64,000 bases of DNA from Neobacillus mesonae. GTDB lineage: Bacteria; Bacillota; Bacilli; Paenibacillales; Paenibacillaceae. Shown here piece by piece: positions 50,625 to 60,093 of this stretch. The position numbers were made by a program, and so were the translations under genes. The notes under the pieces were generated by a model that had not been told where the DNA came from, made no database searches, and worked only from the letters and a program-made list of their open reading frames with translations. The stretch's first letter is position 1. Every line of letters begins with the position of its first letter. The stretch covers positions 186,001 through 250,000 of the forward strand of contig JAMBOW010000004.1 in NCBI GenBank assembly GCA_023715865.1, written 5' to 3'.

Positions 50625-51023
50625 ATGTTCGAACTGGACGTGCGCAGCCGTAAACCGATATATGAACAGTTAATAGAACGAATCAAGGAGTTGATCATGA
50701 TGGGAATGCTTCAGCCCGATGAACAGCTGCCTTCTGTAAGGCATTTGTCAGCAGAGCTAACTGTAAATCCAAATACGATTCAGAAGGCTTATCGTGAGCT
50801 TGAGCGGGACGGTTATATTTATTCTTTGCCGGGTAAAGGGAGCTTTATTGCTAAGGCAGAGCACAGACCTGTGGACAAAAGAAAGCAGGAGCTGAAGGCG
50901 GAAATACATAAGCTATTCACAGAAGCGATTTATTTGGGGTTAGATGAGAGCGAGATCCAGCGGCTTTATTCAGCAGCAAAGCAAGAGATAGAGAACAGCG
51001 GACGGGAGGAAGACCATGATTGA
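50625..51023 (+). CDS. GntR-family regulator, YtrA subfamily
   Basis: 132 residues: a winged helix (about 8-75, with PIYEQLIERIKELIMMGMLQPDEQLPSVRHLSAELTVNPNTIQKAY) and a short helical tail for dimerisation. This is the small YtrA type, which normally represses its own ABC transporter operon and responds to cell wall-active antibiotics. The stop overlaps the start of the ATPase gene by 8 bases. AAGGAGGAGG lies before the ATG. Confidence 0.9.
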   Translation: MFELDVRSRKPIYEQLIERIKELIMMGMLQPDEQLPSVRHLSAELTVNPNTIQKAYRELERDGYIYSLPGKGSFIAKAEHRPVDKRKQELKAEIHKLFTEAIYLGLDESEIQRLYSAAKQEIENSGREEDHD

Positions 51024-51918
51024 AGTATCCGGAGTGACCAAAGTGTTTGAAACAGAGGCGGCGGTCAATCACATCTCTCTATCCATACGGAAAGGCTCCA
51101 TATTCGGGCTCTTGGGATCTAACGGGGCTGGAAAGACGACACTGCTAAAGACGATGGCAGGGATCTATAAGCCGGACAAAGGCAGTGTCACCATGGATGG
51201 CTCGGTCGTTTATGAAAATACGAACTTGAAAAGCCGTACATTTTTTATGTCTGATATCCCGTATTATTTTCCACAAGCGACGATTCGTCAGATGGCCGCC
51301 TTCTATAAAAGAATATACCCTTCGTGGAACGATAATCGCTTCCAGCAGCTCGAATTGGTCTTCAAGCTGGATCTTACACGAAAGCTGAACCGAATGTCGA
51401 AAGGAATGCGCAGGCAGGCTGCTTTTATGCTGGCGCTCAGCTGTATGCCGGACGTGCTGCTGCTGGATGAGCCCATTGACGGCCTGGACCCCGTCATGCG
51501 CAAGATGATAAAAAACCTATTGTTCCAGGAATCGGCGGAACGCGAACTGACCGTCGTCATCTCCTCTCATAACCTGAGGGAAATTGAGGATCTGTGCGAC
51601 CATATCGGCATTATGCATAACGGGCAGCTGATTGTCGAAAGGGATCTGGACGATCTAAAGGCGGATACGCACAAAGTTCAAGTCGCTTTTCGGGATCGAA
51701 GCCATGAAGATACACTGGCAAATCATGTTCGCATTTTGCATGGAGAGAAACGAGGTAGTGTTGAAATTTATATCGTAAAAGGAAATGAGCTGGAAGTGAA
51801 ATCCGCTTTCGAGTCGTATCACCCTTATTTGCTGGATATACTGCCGCTGACTCTTGAAGAGATCTTTATCTATGAAATGGAGGACGTAGGCTATGACATC
51901 CATCCGATTATTCTTTAA
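51016..51918 (+). CDS. ABC transporter ATP-binding protein (YtrB-like)
   Basis: 300-residue ATPase with Walker A GSNGAGKTT, Walker B LLLDEPIDGLDP and switch histidine ISSHNLREIE. The signature is MSKGMRRQA, a variant common in YtrB/EcsA-type ATPases. A C-terminal accessory domain of about 80 residues follows. It overlaps both neighbours (8 bases with the regulator, 26 bases with the permease), so the three genes are one coupled unit. Confidence 0.88.
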   Translation: MIEVSGVTKVFETEAAVNHISLSIRKGSIFGLLGSNGAGKTTLLKTMAGIYKPDKGSVTMDGSVVYENTNLKSRTFFMSDIPYYFPQATIRQMAAFYKRIYPSWNDNRFQQLELVFKLDLTRKLNRMSKGMRRQAAFMLALSCMPDVLLLDEPIDGLDPVMRKMIKNLLFQESAERELTVVISSHNLREIEDLCDHIGIMHNGQLIVERDLDDLKADTHKVQVAFRDRSHEDTLANHVRILHGEKRGSVEIYIVKGNELEVKSAFESYHPYLLDILPLTLEEIFIYEMEDVGYDIHPIIL

Positions 51919-53923
51919 CCGGGGAGTAATTATCCAGGATTTGAAGCAGCATGGATGGATTGGATTATTGTATCAGCTGCTTCTGTTCTTTTTCCTGCCC
52001 TTTGTTATGATGTTTGAGCCGGTCAGCGGAGGACGGAATTTACAGATCGATTCTTTGCTTGATGTGTACGGAGGTATGCTGCTTCCTTTGCTGCTTATTT
52101 TTCCGATCGCTACGGTAAGCTTTGTCTTCAGATACCTGCACGGGAAGGCAGCGTCCGATTTGTATCACAGCCTGCCGATTACGAGAAGTCAGCTGCTGAC
52201 TTCCCACCTGTTCAGTGCGCTGGTACTGCTGCTGATCCCGGTATGGGTGACTGCTGCCGTAACTGCAATTATTCGTCCATATTCAGGTAACCATTATGTA
52301 TATGAGCTGTCCATTGTGTGGGATTGGGCAGTGATGTTTACCTTCTTGACCTTTTTCTTATGTGGTCTGACACTGCTGCTTGCGATCAGTTTCGGACAAA
52401 CGATCCTTCAAATGATAATTACATATGGTTTGCTGCTTACTCCGGCTTGGCTGATCTTACTTGGAGTTGTGCACGGGGAGAGATTCCTTTTTGGCTTTCC
52501 AGGCCAGTACTATGAACGAGGATTGGGTACCGGATTTTCAGTTGAAATGGCAACACCGTTTTATCGATTTGCAGGTTTAACGGGTGCCCCATTTGGCTGG
52601 AAAGAGCTTACGGTATATTTATTACTGGGAGCCGTGTTTATTGTTCTAAGTTATGTACTGTATCAGAGAAGAGACGCAGCTGCATCCAGCCGGACAATTG
52701 CTTTTCCGTTTATGTCATTTTTGCTTCGTCTGCTTGTAACGCTTTGTATCGCCCTGGTAGTCGGGATCTATTTGTCGGAGATCACTGGGAAGAGCGATAA
52801 CGGACTCCTTATCGGTTATGCCATCGGCGGCATTTTAGGTTTTCTGATTGCTGAAATGGTCATTCGCCGAACTTGGCTCATTTTTGATAAGCGTGCCTTT
52901 GCCAGCTTCTTAGGGTACGGTATTCTGCTTGCGCTGATCTTGTATCTTCCTGTAACAAATCTAAGCGGATATGAAACTCGAGTACCTGAGCTGGAGGATG
53001 TCAAAAGTGTGGTAGCTTCAGATTCTTTCAACAATATCATCGATTGGGATAAGATGAACCGGACGCAGGAGAAGCCTAAGCTCAGCAGCAATTATTTTTC
53101 TCATAATTCCGAATATATTGAGGATGTCATAGGGCTTCATCAGGAAATTATTGATAAGTATGAATCTGGGAAAATCTCGCATCGGCAGTTCTCCCATAAT
53201 ACTAGAGATTTAATCATCGCTTATGAGCTTGCGGACGGGAAGAAAATGATAAGAAAATATGTACTGCAAGAAGGGGAGCTTGAGGATAGTCTAAAGACCG
53301 TAATGGAGCATGAAGAGTACAAGAAGCAATACGTACCGAAAAGACTTACGGATGAAGATACGATAAGAATTACCCTTTCGAGCTGGTATACAGGAGAAAA
53401 TGTGAACATCACTGATCCTGCTGATATTCGGGAATTTAAGAGGATATTGCAAAAAGAACTGATGGAAATGAGCTACGAGGATCAGCTCCAGATGGGAAAC
53501 AGCTGGGCTTACATCGATATTGTTAGTAACAAACAGCCTTACGGTTCTTACCAAAATATAGCGTGGAGCAAATCATTTGATGAGCTGGAAGCCTGGCTTG
53601 TTAAAAAAGGGTTGGCTGATAATGCAAGGTTAAGCCCTTCCGATATCAGCGAGATGACGATTACTAGAAATATTACGAACACCGGCTTCTTGGAGGACCA
53701 GAACGATGCAGAGCTGGAACTGAAATACTATGACCATATGGCAAGGTTGTCAGGCGAAACGAAAGTGGCAGAGGAGTCAGATCAGTGGGACGTGCTGCGA
53801 TATGCAAAAGACTTCTCCGTATACGCAGACTACAATATGGATGCACCGTACCTTGTAAAGATCCAGCTGAACACAGGGGATACATTGGTTCGGATGCTGG
53901 ATCAATTTCCAGAAGGATTATAG
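51893..53923 (+). CDS. ABC transporter permease with large C-terminal domain (DUF6449-like)
   Basis: 676 residues. The first half carries about nine or ten membrane helices (about residues 20-360), beginning with a cytoplasmic start that resembles YtrC/YtrD permeases (FHGKAASDLYHSLPITRSQLLTSHL-like coupling loop). The C-terminal 310 residues (about 365-676) are soluble, acidic and aromatic-rich. They contain ITLSSWYTGENVNITDPADIREFKRIL, consistent with a folded extracytoplasmic sensing domain of the DUF6449 type. The ATG start lies inside the ATPase gene behind GGAGG. Likely an envelope stress or antibiotic response transporter. Confidence 0.8.
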   Translation: MTSIRLFFNRGVIIQDLKQHGWIGLLYQLLLFFFLPFVMMFEPVSGGRNLQIDSLLDVYGGMLLPLLLIFPIATVSFVFRYLHGKAASDLYHSLPITRSQLLTSHLFSALVLLLIPVWVTAAVTAIIRPYSGNHYVYELSIVWDWAVMFTFLTFFLCGLTLLLAISFGQTILQMIITYGLLLTPAWLILLGVVHGERFLFGFPGQYYERGLGTGFSVEMATPFYRFAGLTGAPFGWKELTVYLLLGAVFIVLSYVLYQRRDAAASSRTIAFPFMSFLLRLLVTLCIALVVGIYLSEITGKSDNGLLIGYAIGGILGFLIAEMVIRRTWLIFDKRAFASFLGYGILLALILYLPVTNLSGYETRVPELEDVKSVVASDSFNNIIDWDKMNRTQEKPKLSSNYFSHNSEYIEDVIGLHQEIIDKYESGKISHRQFSHNTRDLIIAYELADGKKMIRKYVLQEGELEDSLKTVMEHEEYKKQYVPKRLTDEDTIRITLSSWYTGENVNITDPADIREFKRILQKELMEMSYEDQLQMGNSWAYIDIVSNKQPYGSYQNIAWSKSFDELEAWLVKKGLADNARLSPSDISEMTITRNITNTGFLEDQNDAELELKYYDHMARLSGETKVAEESDQWDVLRYAKDFSVYADYNMDAPYLVKIQLNTGDTLVRMLDQFPEGL

Positions 53924-54002
53924 GCATTCTCGCTTGACGCCAAATGGAAAATAAAGTATATATGAGTAGATCCTAATTTCATATGAACGGCTTATGAGGA
54001 AG

Positions 54003-54046
54003 AACCCGTAAGATGAGGCATGTGCCTATTCTTGCGGGTTTTTTTG
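54003..54046 (+). terminator. Rho-independent terminator
   Basis: AACCCGTAAGA (54003-54013) pairs with TCTTGCGGGTT (54030-54040), with an inner AGGCA/TGCCT stem, followed by TTTTTTT. It ends the ytrA-like operon. Confidence 0.92.
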
Positions 54047-54100
54047 TGTTCAATTGAGGGTCACATGATGAATTCAAAATAAGGAAAGGAGAATGGTGAA

Positions 54101-54961
54101 ATGTCGAATCAGGTCCATGCAGGCAGCCGGAGGAGGGAGTCTTTGCTAAGAAGGATAGGGAAGAAGGGAGGGCTGGTGCTGGCTATCCTCAGCTTGACGA
54201 TGACACTTGCTGTGCCGTATGCCCAGGCTGCAGGCTTCGAGCTGACGATTACCGGTAAAAAGATGCTGGATCAAACCGTCGCTGCAGCTACCGGGAACAT
54301 GTCGACCGCACTTCGCAAGCAGGAAAGCAGATTGAAAAGTCTTCATCAGCAGGATCAGTCGCTGGATCAGCGGATATCCTCTATCTATTACGAAAATAAG
54401 GAGTCAGAGACCAGGTTACGCCAGCGCTTGAAACAGCATGAGGCTGATCAAATTGCCAAATTGACACAGGATGTAGCGAATACGAAGAAGCGTTATGAGC
54501 CGTTATTTACACTGTATTCCTCACTGAACAAAGAACTGGCGCTGGTAAGAAAGCTGAAGAACAAAGATTTGACGGCAGCTGTTAAATCTCAGGTCGATAC
54601 GACTAAGGTTGCAGTTACGCTTGCCAAGGAGGATATCAAGAGAAAGCAGGATAAGCTGACGACAGCCAAAAAGAAAAGGGATACGGAAGTAAAGAAGGTA
54701 AAGTCCACGCTTGCTCAAAAAGATACTCTTCAAGTTCAGATTAAAGCGACGAAGAGCAGTGTATCTGCAGCCAAGAAGCGGTTTTCGCAGGAGATGAAAA
54801 ATTTTAATGTCATCGTTAAAAAGAAGGAGGGGACCGGAACACTAACGTCTATTACCACGTTATGTACGATCGCAGATGAAATTATTAGACAAAAGGAGAA
54901 GCAGTACAATCTTGAGGCAAAAGTAAAGCAGGTGATAGCCGGGGCGGATAAACAGCTCTAA
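54101..54961 (+). CDS. Secreted coiled-coil protein of unknown function
   Basis: 286 residues with a long basic signal peptide (about residues 1-43, RR-rich start, hydrophobic core VLAILSLTMTLAVPYA, cleavage after YAQA). The mature protein (about 44-286) is almost wholly helical with heptad-like spacing and very many Lys, Gln and Glu residues (for example QVDTTKVAVTLAKEDIKRKQ). It has no catalytic motif, anchor or wall-binding repeat that I can see. It could be a cell-surface or spore-associated structural protein or a peptidoglycan hydrolase activator. Alone between two terminators. Confidence 0.7.
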   Translation: MSNQVHAGSRRRESLLRRIGKKGGLVLAILSLTMTLAVPYAQAAGFELTITGKKMLDQTVAAATGNMSTALRKQESRLKSLHQQDQSLDQRISSIYYENKESETRLRQRLKQHEADQIAKLTQDVANTKKRYEPLFTLYSSLNKELALVRKLKNKDLTAAVKSQVDTTKVAVTLAKEDIKRKQDKLTTAKKKRDTEVKKVKSTLAQKDTLQVQIKATKSSVSAAKKRFSQEMKNFNVIVKKKEGTGTLTSITTLCTIADEIIRQKEKQYNLEAKVKQVIAGADKQL

Positions 54962-54973
54962 GCATGTAAAAGA

Positions 54974-55014
54974 GCAGCTTCACAGGTTCATCGATTGGAT
55001 GCTTGTGAAGCTGC
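54974..55014. terminator. Bidirectional hairpin between convergent genes
   Basis: GCAGCTTCACA (54974-54984) pairs perfectly with TGTGAAGCTGC (55004-55014). T-richness is modest on both sides, but its position between convergent genes supports terminator function. Confidence 0.7.
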
Positions 55015-55031
55015 CTTGTATCCAAATTTAC

Positions 55032-57044
55032 TTATTTGTGCTCGTCAAACCAGCGAACAATATGATTCAATCGTTTAACGCGCAGCCCTGGATGGCCGCC
55101 GCGTGACAGTTCATGGCTGGATTTAGGGAAACGGATGAACTGCGTCTTTTTGCCAAGTCGTTTAAGAGCTATAAAGAGCTGTTCGGCCTGTTCGATAGGA
55201 CAACGAAGATCCTCCTCGCCATGCAGGATCAACAGCGGCGTAGTTACATTCTCGACATAGGCGAGCGGAGAGTGCTTCCACAAAAGCTCCGTGTTCTTCC
55301 ATACATCCCCGCCGATTTGATCTTCTGTAAAGAAGAAGCCGATATCACTCACACCATAGAAAGAGATCCAGTTCGAGATAGAGCGCTGGGTAACGGCTGC
55401 TTTAAAACGGTCTGTATGACCCACAATCCAGTTGGTCATAAACCCGCCGTAGCTTCCGCCGGTTACGAACAGCTGAGAATCATCTATGAAATCATATTCC
55501 GCTACAGCATAATCCACAGCTTCCATCAAATCTGCATAATCTCTTCCACCGTAATCTCCGCGTACCGTATTGACGAATTCCTGGCTGTAACCGTGACCGC
55601 CGCGAGGATTTGTGTAAATGACTGCGTAGCCTCTAGCTGCAAGCAGCTGGAACTCAAGCATAAATGTAAACCCGTACATGGCGTGAGGACCTCCATGAAT
55701 TTCAAGCACGGTCGGGATTTTAGCTCCGCTGGCTGTTCCTGCCGGTTTGATCACCCAGCCTTGGATGCTTTCACCATCAGAGGCTTTGAAACGGAATTCC
55801 TGGGGAAGAACAACCTCAACCTCTTCAAGAAAGGCTTCGTTATGGTTAGTAAGTCTGTTTTCCAGCTGTGATTCGGGATCCAGGAGAAACAAATCTCCCG
55901 GCTGTGCCGGATCAGCCGCCGCAAGGATAAATCGGCCGTCTACTGTGATATCGAATTGGTAAATGTCGCGCTCACCTTGGGATACCCATTCATAACCGGA
56001 ACCATCAACTGCAATTTTAGCGAGATGGACTCCGCCTTCACGGGAGATCAAAGCGTACACGGATGAACCGTCTTCACTGAACACAGGGCCGTTTGAACGA
56101 GTCCCTGATCTCATGTCGGACACCATTGAATTGGTCAGCTGAATATCAAAGGACTTGGTTACAGATAACCATTCTCCGTCTTCAACCGGACGGACAAAAA
56201 GCCCTACCTGTGTCGCATTATGGTGAGAGCGATCGCTTCCAAATACAGCAAGCTGCTTGCCATCTTGAGAATAGCCGACCGCATAGACGGACCAGTCTGA
56301 ATCTGTATATTTACGGCGGTTCTCGCCGCTGCTGCTGATGATATAGACGTCACTGATCAGGCTGAGGTCAGGATCGGTATCGTCTTCTGCTATTTTTGTT
56401 ACAAAGGCAATGTTCTCTCCGTCTGGCGACCAGCAGAAGTCACCGATATCGTAGTCTCCGCTTGTGAGTGCAGCTGCTGAATCCTTGCCGATTTCCTGTA
56501 TGTATAGATGAGATCTGCGTCCATTCCAGCGTCCGCCGCCATCTGCTTTGTACCTAAGTCTATCGATAATTTCTTCTTCGAGCGGTTTTTTATCACCGCT
56601 TGTGTCTTTTTTAGATTTTTCTAAATCTTTGGAGTCTTCCTCAACTGCCTTTGGGTCAACCTGGGTACGGAATAACAGCTTGCTGCTATCCGGTGACCAG
56701 GCAAAACTGCTGACACCATGCTTTGTGCTGGTAACAGCCTGAGCTTCTCCGCCATTTGCCGGAATGATCCAGATTTGAGGCTTATCATTTTTGTTGCGTA
56801 AAAAAGCAAACTTGCTGCCATCAGGAGACCATACAGGATAACGATCCTGCTCTCCGCTTGTAAATGAAATATCCTCATGACTTCCCAGCTCTACCATTCG
56901 AATATGGGATACATATCCGTCACGATCTTTGTTTACAGTCTTCGACACATAAGCAACGCGTTCACCATTTGGTGAAATCGACGGATCGCTGGTCCATTTT
57001 ATACGATATAAATCTTCTGCAGTAATGCTGCGTTTCTCACTCAT
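55032..57044 (-). CDS. S9-family prolyl oligopeptidase/acylaminoacyl peptidase
   Basis: 670-residue serine peptidase with an N-terminal beta-propeller (repeated WSPDGSKFAFLR, WSPDSSKLLF and WSPDGENIAFVT blades) and a C-terminal alpha/beta hydrolase domain. The nucleophile is in FVTGGSYGGFMTNW, the acid in LHGEEDLRCP and the histidine in FPKSSHELSRGG. It resembles Bacillus YuxL. There is no signal peptide, so it acts on short or N-acylated peptides in the cytoplasm. The start is ATG 57044 with AGGAGG about 9 bases upstream; an upstream in-frame ATG at 57107 has no ribosome site of its own. An insert of about 40 charged residues (KAVEEDSKDLEKSKKDTSGD) lies in the propeller, as in related proteins. 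Confidence 0.88.
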   Translation of the reverse strand: MSEKRSITAEDLYRIKWTSDPSISPNGERVAYVSKTVNKDRDGYVSHIRMVELGSHEDISFTSGEQDRYPVWSPDGSKFAFLRNKNDKPQIWIIPANGGEAQAVTSTKHGVSSFAWSPDSSKLLFRTQVDPKAVEEDSKDLEKSKKDTSGDKKPLEEEIIDRLRYKADGGGRWNGRRSHLYIQEIGKDSAAALTSGDYDIGDFCWSPDGENIAFVTKIAEDDTDPDLSLISDVYIISSSGENRRKYTDSDWSVYAVGYSQDGKQLAVFGSDRSHHNATQVGLFVRPVEDGEWLSVTKSFDIQLTNSMVSDMRSGTRSNGPVFSEDGSSVYALISREGGVHLAKIAVDGSGYEWVSQGERDIYQFDITVDGRFILAAADPAQPGDLFLLDPESQLENRLTNHNEAFLEEVEVVLPQEFRFKASDGESIQGWVIKPAGTASGAKIPTVLEIHGGPHAMYGFTFMLEFQLLAARGYAVIYTNPRGGHGYSQEFVNTVRGDYGGRDYADLMEAVDYAVAEYDFIDDSQLFVTGGSYGGFMTNWIVGHTDRFKAAVTQRSISNWISFYGVSDIGFFFTEDQIGGDVWKNTELLWKHSPLAYVENVTTPLLILHGEEDLRCPIEQAEQLFIALKRLGKKTQFIRFPKSSHELSRGGHPGLRVKRLNHIVRWFDEHK

Positions 57045-57266
57045 ACGTACAAGCCTCCTAAATCTGGATAGATTGAATAGAATTGTTGGATCCTTCCTTT
57101 CTATCATATCTTAAGCTATCGCCAAATCACAACGTCACTTCATATGAGAGATTGCGAGAACACCGGATTGTAATTATTGATTATAGCTGTTTAATTGGGT
57201 GCGCTTTGAACTGGCAGACCCTATAGTTAATTGGGGATGAAATAACTAAAGAAGGTGGTGGATCCA

Positions 57267-57344
57267 TTGATCAAAGTAACGAGAGTACAAAAAATGTTCC
57301 ATTTTGAAACCCACGACATCGCGCCGGTAGAATCGGTACCGTAG
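57267..57344 (+). CDS. Possible 25-codon leader peptide
   Basis: A TTG at 57267 behind GAAGGTGGTGG opens a 25-residue frame (MIKVTRVQKMFHFETHDIAP, then VESVP and stop). It ends 31 bases before the serine hydrolase start. The peptide is not recognised. Good ribosome-site placement is the only support, so this is tentative. Confidence 0.25.
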   Translation: MIKVTRVQKMFHFETHDIAPVESVP

Positions 57345-57375
57345 TTGTCAGGAGGTTTTACCATTAGGAGGATGT

Positions 57376-58695
57376 ATGAACGAACAATATAAGTTGAGCA
57401 AGATAAATAGAATCGATCGCATTGTGAAGCAGTTTATAAAAAATACGAATGTGCCTGGCCTTGCCGTAGGCGTCGTCGATCAATATGAAATTTTGTTAGC
57501 CAAAGGTTATGGAGTTAAAAATATGCTGACGCAAGAGCCGGTGAATGAACAAACGCTCTTTCACATGGCCTCGGTATCCAAAACCTTTGTTGCTTGTGCT
57601 GTAACAAAGCTGATCCAGCAAGGGTCTCTTTCTCTAGAGAGCAGGATTGCCAGCTACATTCCCTATTTCAAGCTTGCGGATTCAAGATATGAGGACATTA
57701 CAGTACGCCATCTGCTATGTCATACTTCGGGTTTACCTGACGAGGAACAATATCCATGGGATACTCCAGTATATGAAGATTACGCTCTTGAGCAATATGT
57801 CCGCGGCTTGCGCAGCAAGAAGCTGGAAGGTAGTCCAGGTGAACGCTTCAGCTACAGCAACATCGGGTACGAAATATTGGGCAATCTCATCAGCAGAGTT
57901 TCCGGCGTTCCGTTTGAAACTTATATGAAGGAAAACATTCTTGAGCCCATGGGAATGAAGCATAGTAATTATTACAAGCCAAATGTGAGGAACGATCAGC
58001 TCTCTAGTCCTCATGTTTTTGAGGTGCGTAATGATTATTGTATTAAAGTCAGCGATATTTTTCCTTATCATCGTGCGCATGCTCCCAGCTCCACTTTGCT
58101 GTCGAGTGCGGAGGATATGTGCTGGTCGGCTCTTTCATATCTTCAGGTAAATAGAGATCGGATGAACAAGGGCGGAAATGCTATTAGCAGGGAAAGCCAT
58201 CAAGAATTATGGAGCACCCAGGCGGAGACGGGCTGGGGAGGATACATGAGTCATGTCGGACTTTCCTGGTTTCATGGAAAATATAAAGATACCAAGGTGT
58301 ACTCCCACGCAGGCATGGATACAGGATTCAGATCGAATTTCATCATCATGCCGGAACTTGGAGCCGGGATTGCGGTCATGAGCAATGCTTACCATGTGGG
58401 TATTCAGGTGTTGTGCAGAACCATTATGGATATTTTGCTTGGTGAGAAGCCGGATTCCATCCCTTATTCGGCAGCTCGGCCGCTTGCGGAAACGATGGTG
58501 CATCAAGGATTGGATGAGGCGATATGCCGCTATAAACAGATGCAGAGCAGCAGTGAGTTTATTCCTCTGCTTATCATGGAGGGAGAATTCGAGGCCCTTG
58601 GAGAAGAATTTATCCAGGCCCGTCGAGAGCATGAGGCAGATTTATGGAAGGAACTGTGCAGATTCGTATTTCCGGTTCCGGCCCAGGTCAATTGA
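57376..58695 (+). CDS. Class C beta-lactamase-family serine hydrolase
   Basis: 439 residues of the AmpC/penicillin-binding fold. The nucleophile motif is Ser66-Val-Ser-Lys69 in FHMASVSKTF. The second motif is Tyr160-Ser-Asn162 in ERFSYSNIGYEILG. HTSGLPDE (116-123) is the usual family loop. The third motif is HAGMDTGFRS, with HAG in place of KTG, common in esterases and D-amino-acid peptidases. No signal peptide is visible, so it is probably a cytoplasmic esterase or peptidase rather than a lactamase. TTAGGAGG lies 6 bases before the ATG. Confidence 0.85.
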   Translation: MNEQYKLSKINRIDRIVKQFIKNTNVPGLAVGVVDQYEILLAKGYGVKNMLTQEPVNEQTLFHMASVSKTFVACAVTKLIQQGSLSLESRIASYIPYFKLADSRYEDITVRHLLCHTSGLPDEEQYPWDTPVYEDYALEQYVRGLRSKKLEGSPGERFSYSNIGYEILGNLISRVSGVPFETYMKENILEPMGMKHSNYYKPNVRNDQLSSPHVFEVRNDYCIKVSDIFPYHRAHAPSSTLLSSAEDMCWSALSYLQVNRDRMNKGGNAISRESHQELWSTQAETGWGGYMSHVGLSWFHGKYKDTKVYSHAGMDTGFRSNFIIMPELGAGIAVMSNAYHVGIQVLCRTIMDILLGEKPDSIPYSAARPLAETMVHQGLDEAICRYKQMQSSSEFIPLLIMEGEFEALGEEFIQARREHEADLWKELCRFVFPVPAQVN

Positions 58696-58731
58696 TATCA
58701 TTTTACACTTGCTCATATAAAATAAGAGAAA

Positions 58732-58767
58732 AAGCCGATTCTCCTGAACAGGAAAATCGGCTTCTTT
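58732..58767. terminator. Terminator between convergent genes
   Basis: AAGCCGATT (58732-58740) pairs with AATCGGCTT (58754-58762), with an inner TCCTG/CAGGA stem and T-rich ends on both sides. Confidence 0.88.
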
Positions 58768-58769
58768 GA

Positions 58770-59909
58770 TTACACACTTACCGTAATGGAGCGCTCGGCA
58801 AGCTTTCTTTTGATGACAGGCATTAGGAGTCTGCCTGAAATTTCGGCTTCCTCCAGATGCGGATATCCGGAGAGGATGAAGGAGCTGACTCCCGCATCTA
58901 CAAACTCAAGCAGCCTGTCAGATACTTGCTCTGGTGTACCGACAAAGGCTACGGCACCTCCTCCGCGAACTGCAGACAAGCCGGACCAAAGGTTTGGACC
59001 AATAACATAATCCTGTTCTTTGGACTGCTCATAAAGATCCATCTGGCGCTTCTGATTCGTTGCATCCGTTTTGGCATGAAGCTTTTCCTGACTTTTCAGC
59101 TGATCCGGCTCGACCTTGCTGAGAATGTTCCAAGCGGCTTTCCAAGCTTCTTCCTCGGTTTCGCGTACGACTAGCTGAGCTCTGATACCGTAGCGGAGCG
59201 TGCGTTCCACTCCTTTGCTTTCTTTCAACTCGGCAAGATGCTGCTCCATTTCGGCGATTTGCCCTTGAATCCATTCCAGAGGCTCGGCCCACATAAGGTA
59301 AACGTCCGCGCTTTCGGCGGCTACTTTCTTACCAGAAACGGAGCTTCCTCCGAAGTATAGAGGCGGATGAGGATTTTGTACGGTTGCTGGTTTGCTTACG
59401 CCGCCTTCGACTGCATAATGTTTACCTTCGTAATTAAATCCTTCCCCTGAGCCGTCTTCACCCCATACGCCTTTAACGACATCTAAAAATTCTTTAGTCC
59501 GTTCATAACGTTCGTCATGGCTTCCATGCAGAGGGTCGCCGGTTGCTTTGAGGTCCTGAGGATAATGGCCGGTTACCACATTAATAAGCGCACGGCCGCC
59601 GGACATTTGATCCAGTGTGGACGCCATACGGGCTGCAAGCACAGGAGAAATGAGTCCTGGACGCATCGCAATAAGCGGCTTCAGCTTTGTTGTATTGGCC
59701 GCGACCCAAGATCCTACGATCCATCCATCCCAGCAATCTCCGCCAGCCGGAATCAATGTGAATTCATAGCCTGCTTTCTCTGCAGCTTGTGCAACCTGCA
59801 CAAAATACTCTTGGGAGGGTTTACGCTCCAGTGCTGTCCCGATATATCTTCCGTCACCATTGGTTGGTATGAACCAGCCAAACTCTACTGATTGTGCTGC
59901 TTTGCTCAT
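58770..59909 (-). CDS. ssuD: FMN-dependent alkanesulfonate monooxygenase, SsuD-like
   Basis: 379-residue two-component LLM monooxygenase that uses FMNH2 to release sulfite from alkanesulfonates. Family marks include FGWFIPTNGDGRYIG near the start, AAEKAGYEFTLIPAGGDCWDGWIVGSW (catalytic cysteine region), FLDVVKGVWGE and LYFGGSSVSGKKVAAESADVYLMWAEPLE. The length equals E. coli SsuD (381). No ssuABC transporter or flavin reductase is adjacent. Either of two ATGs, 59915 or 59909, may start it; 59909 has the better spacing to GAAAGGAGTT. Expression under sulfate limitation is expected from the family, but no control site was identified. Confidence 0.87.
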   Translation of the reverse strand: MSKAAQSVEFGWFIPTNGDGRYIGTALERKPSQEYFVQVAQAAEKAGYEFTLIPAGGDCWDGWIVGSWVAANTTKLKPLIAMRPGLISPVLAARMASTLDQMSGGRALINVVTGHYPQDLKATGDPLHGSHDERYERTKEFLDVVKGVWGEDGSGEGFNYEGKHYAVEGGVSKPATVQNPHPPLYFGGSSVSGKKVAAESADVYLMWAEPLEWIQGQIAEMEQHLAELKESKGVERTLRYGIRAQLVVRETEEEAWKAAWNILSKVEPDQLKSQEKLHAKTDATNQKRQMDLYEQSKEQDYVIGPNLWSGLSAVRGGGAVAFVGTPEQVSDRLLEFVDAGVSSFILSGYPHLEEAEISGRLLMPVIKRKLAERSITVSV

Positions 59910-60093
59910 TGTCATGAACTCCTTTCGAGGTGTGCTTGCAATATTGTTAATCAGTCTATATATTTGGTATAAAAATAATTACTACTAATACGGTAGGAAT
60001 AGTATAATAATCATGATATCAACGTTGAACGAATTGAACCATATCAATAGAAGGGATAGAAATTTATCATTTTGTGGGTATCGGAGGGGTTTA

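Noticed and set aside
55113..55871. 252-codon plus-strand frame in the S9 peptidase gene
   Set aside because: Antisense to the conserved catalytic domain; cysteine-rich nonsense protein.
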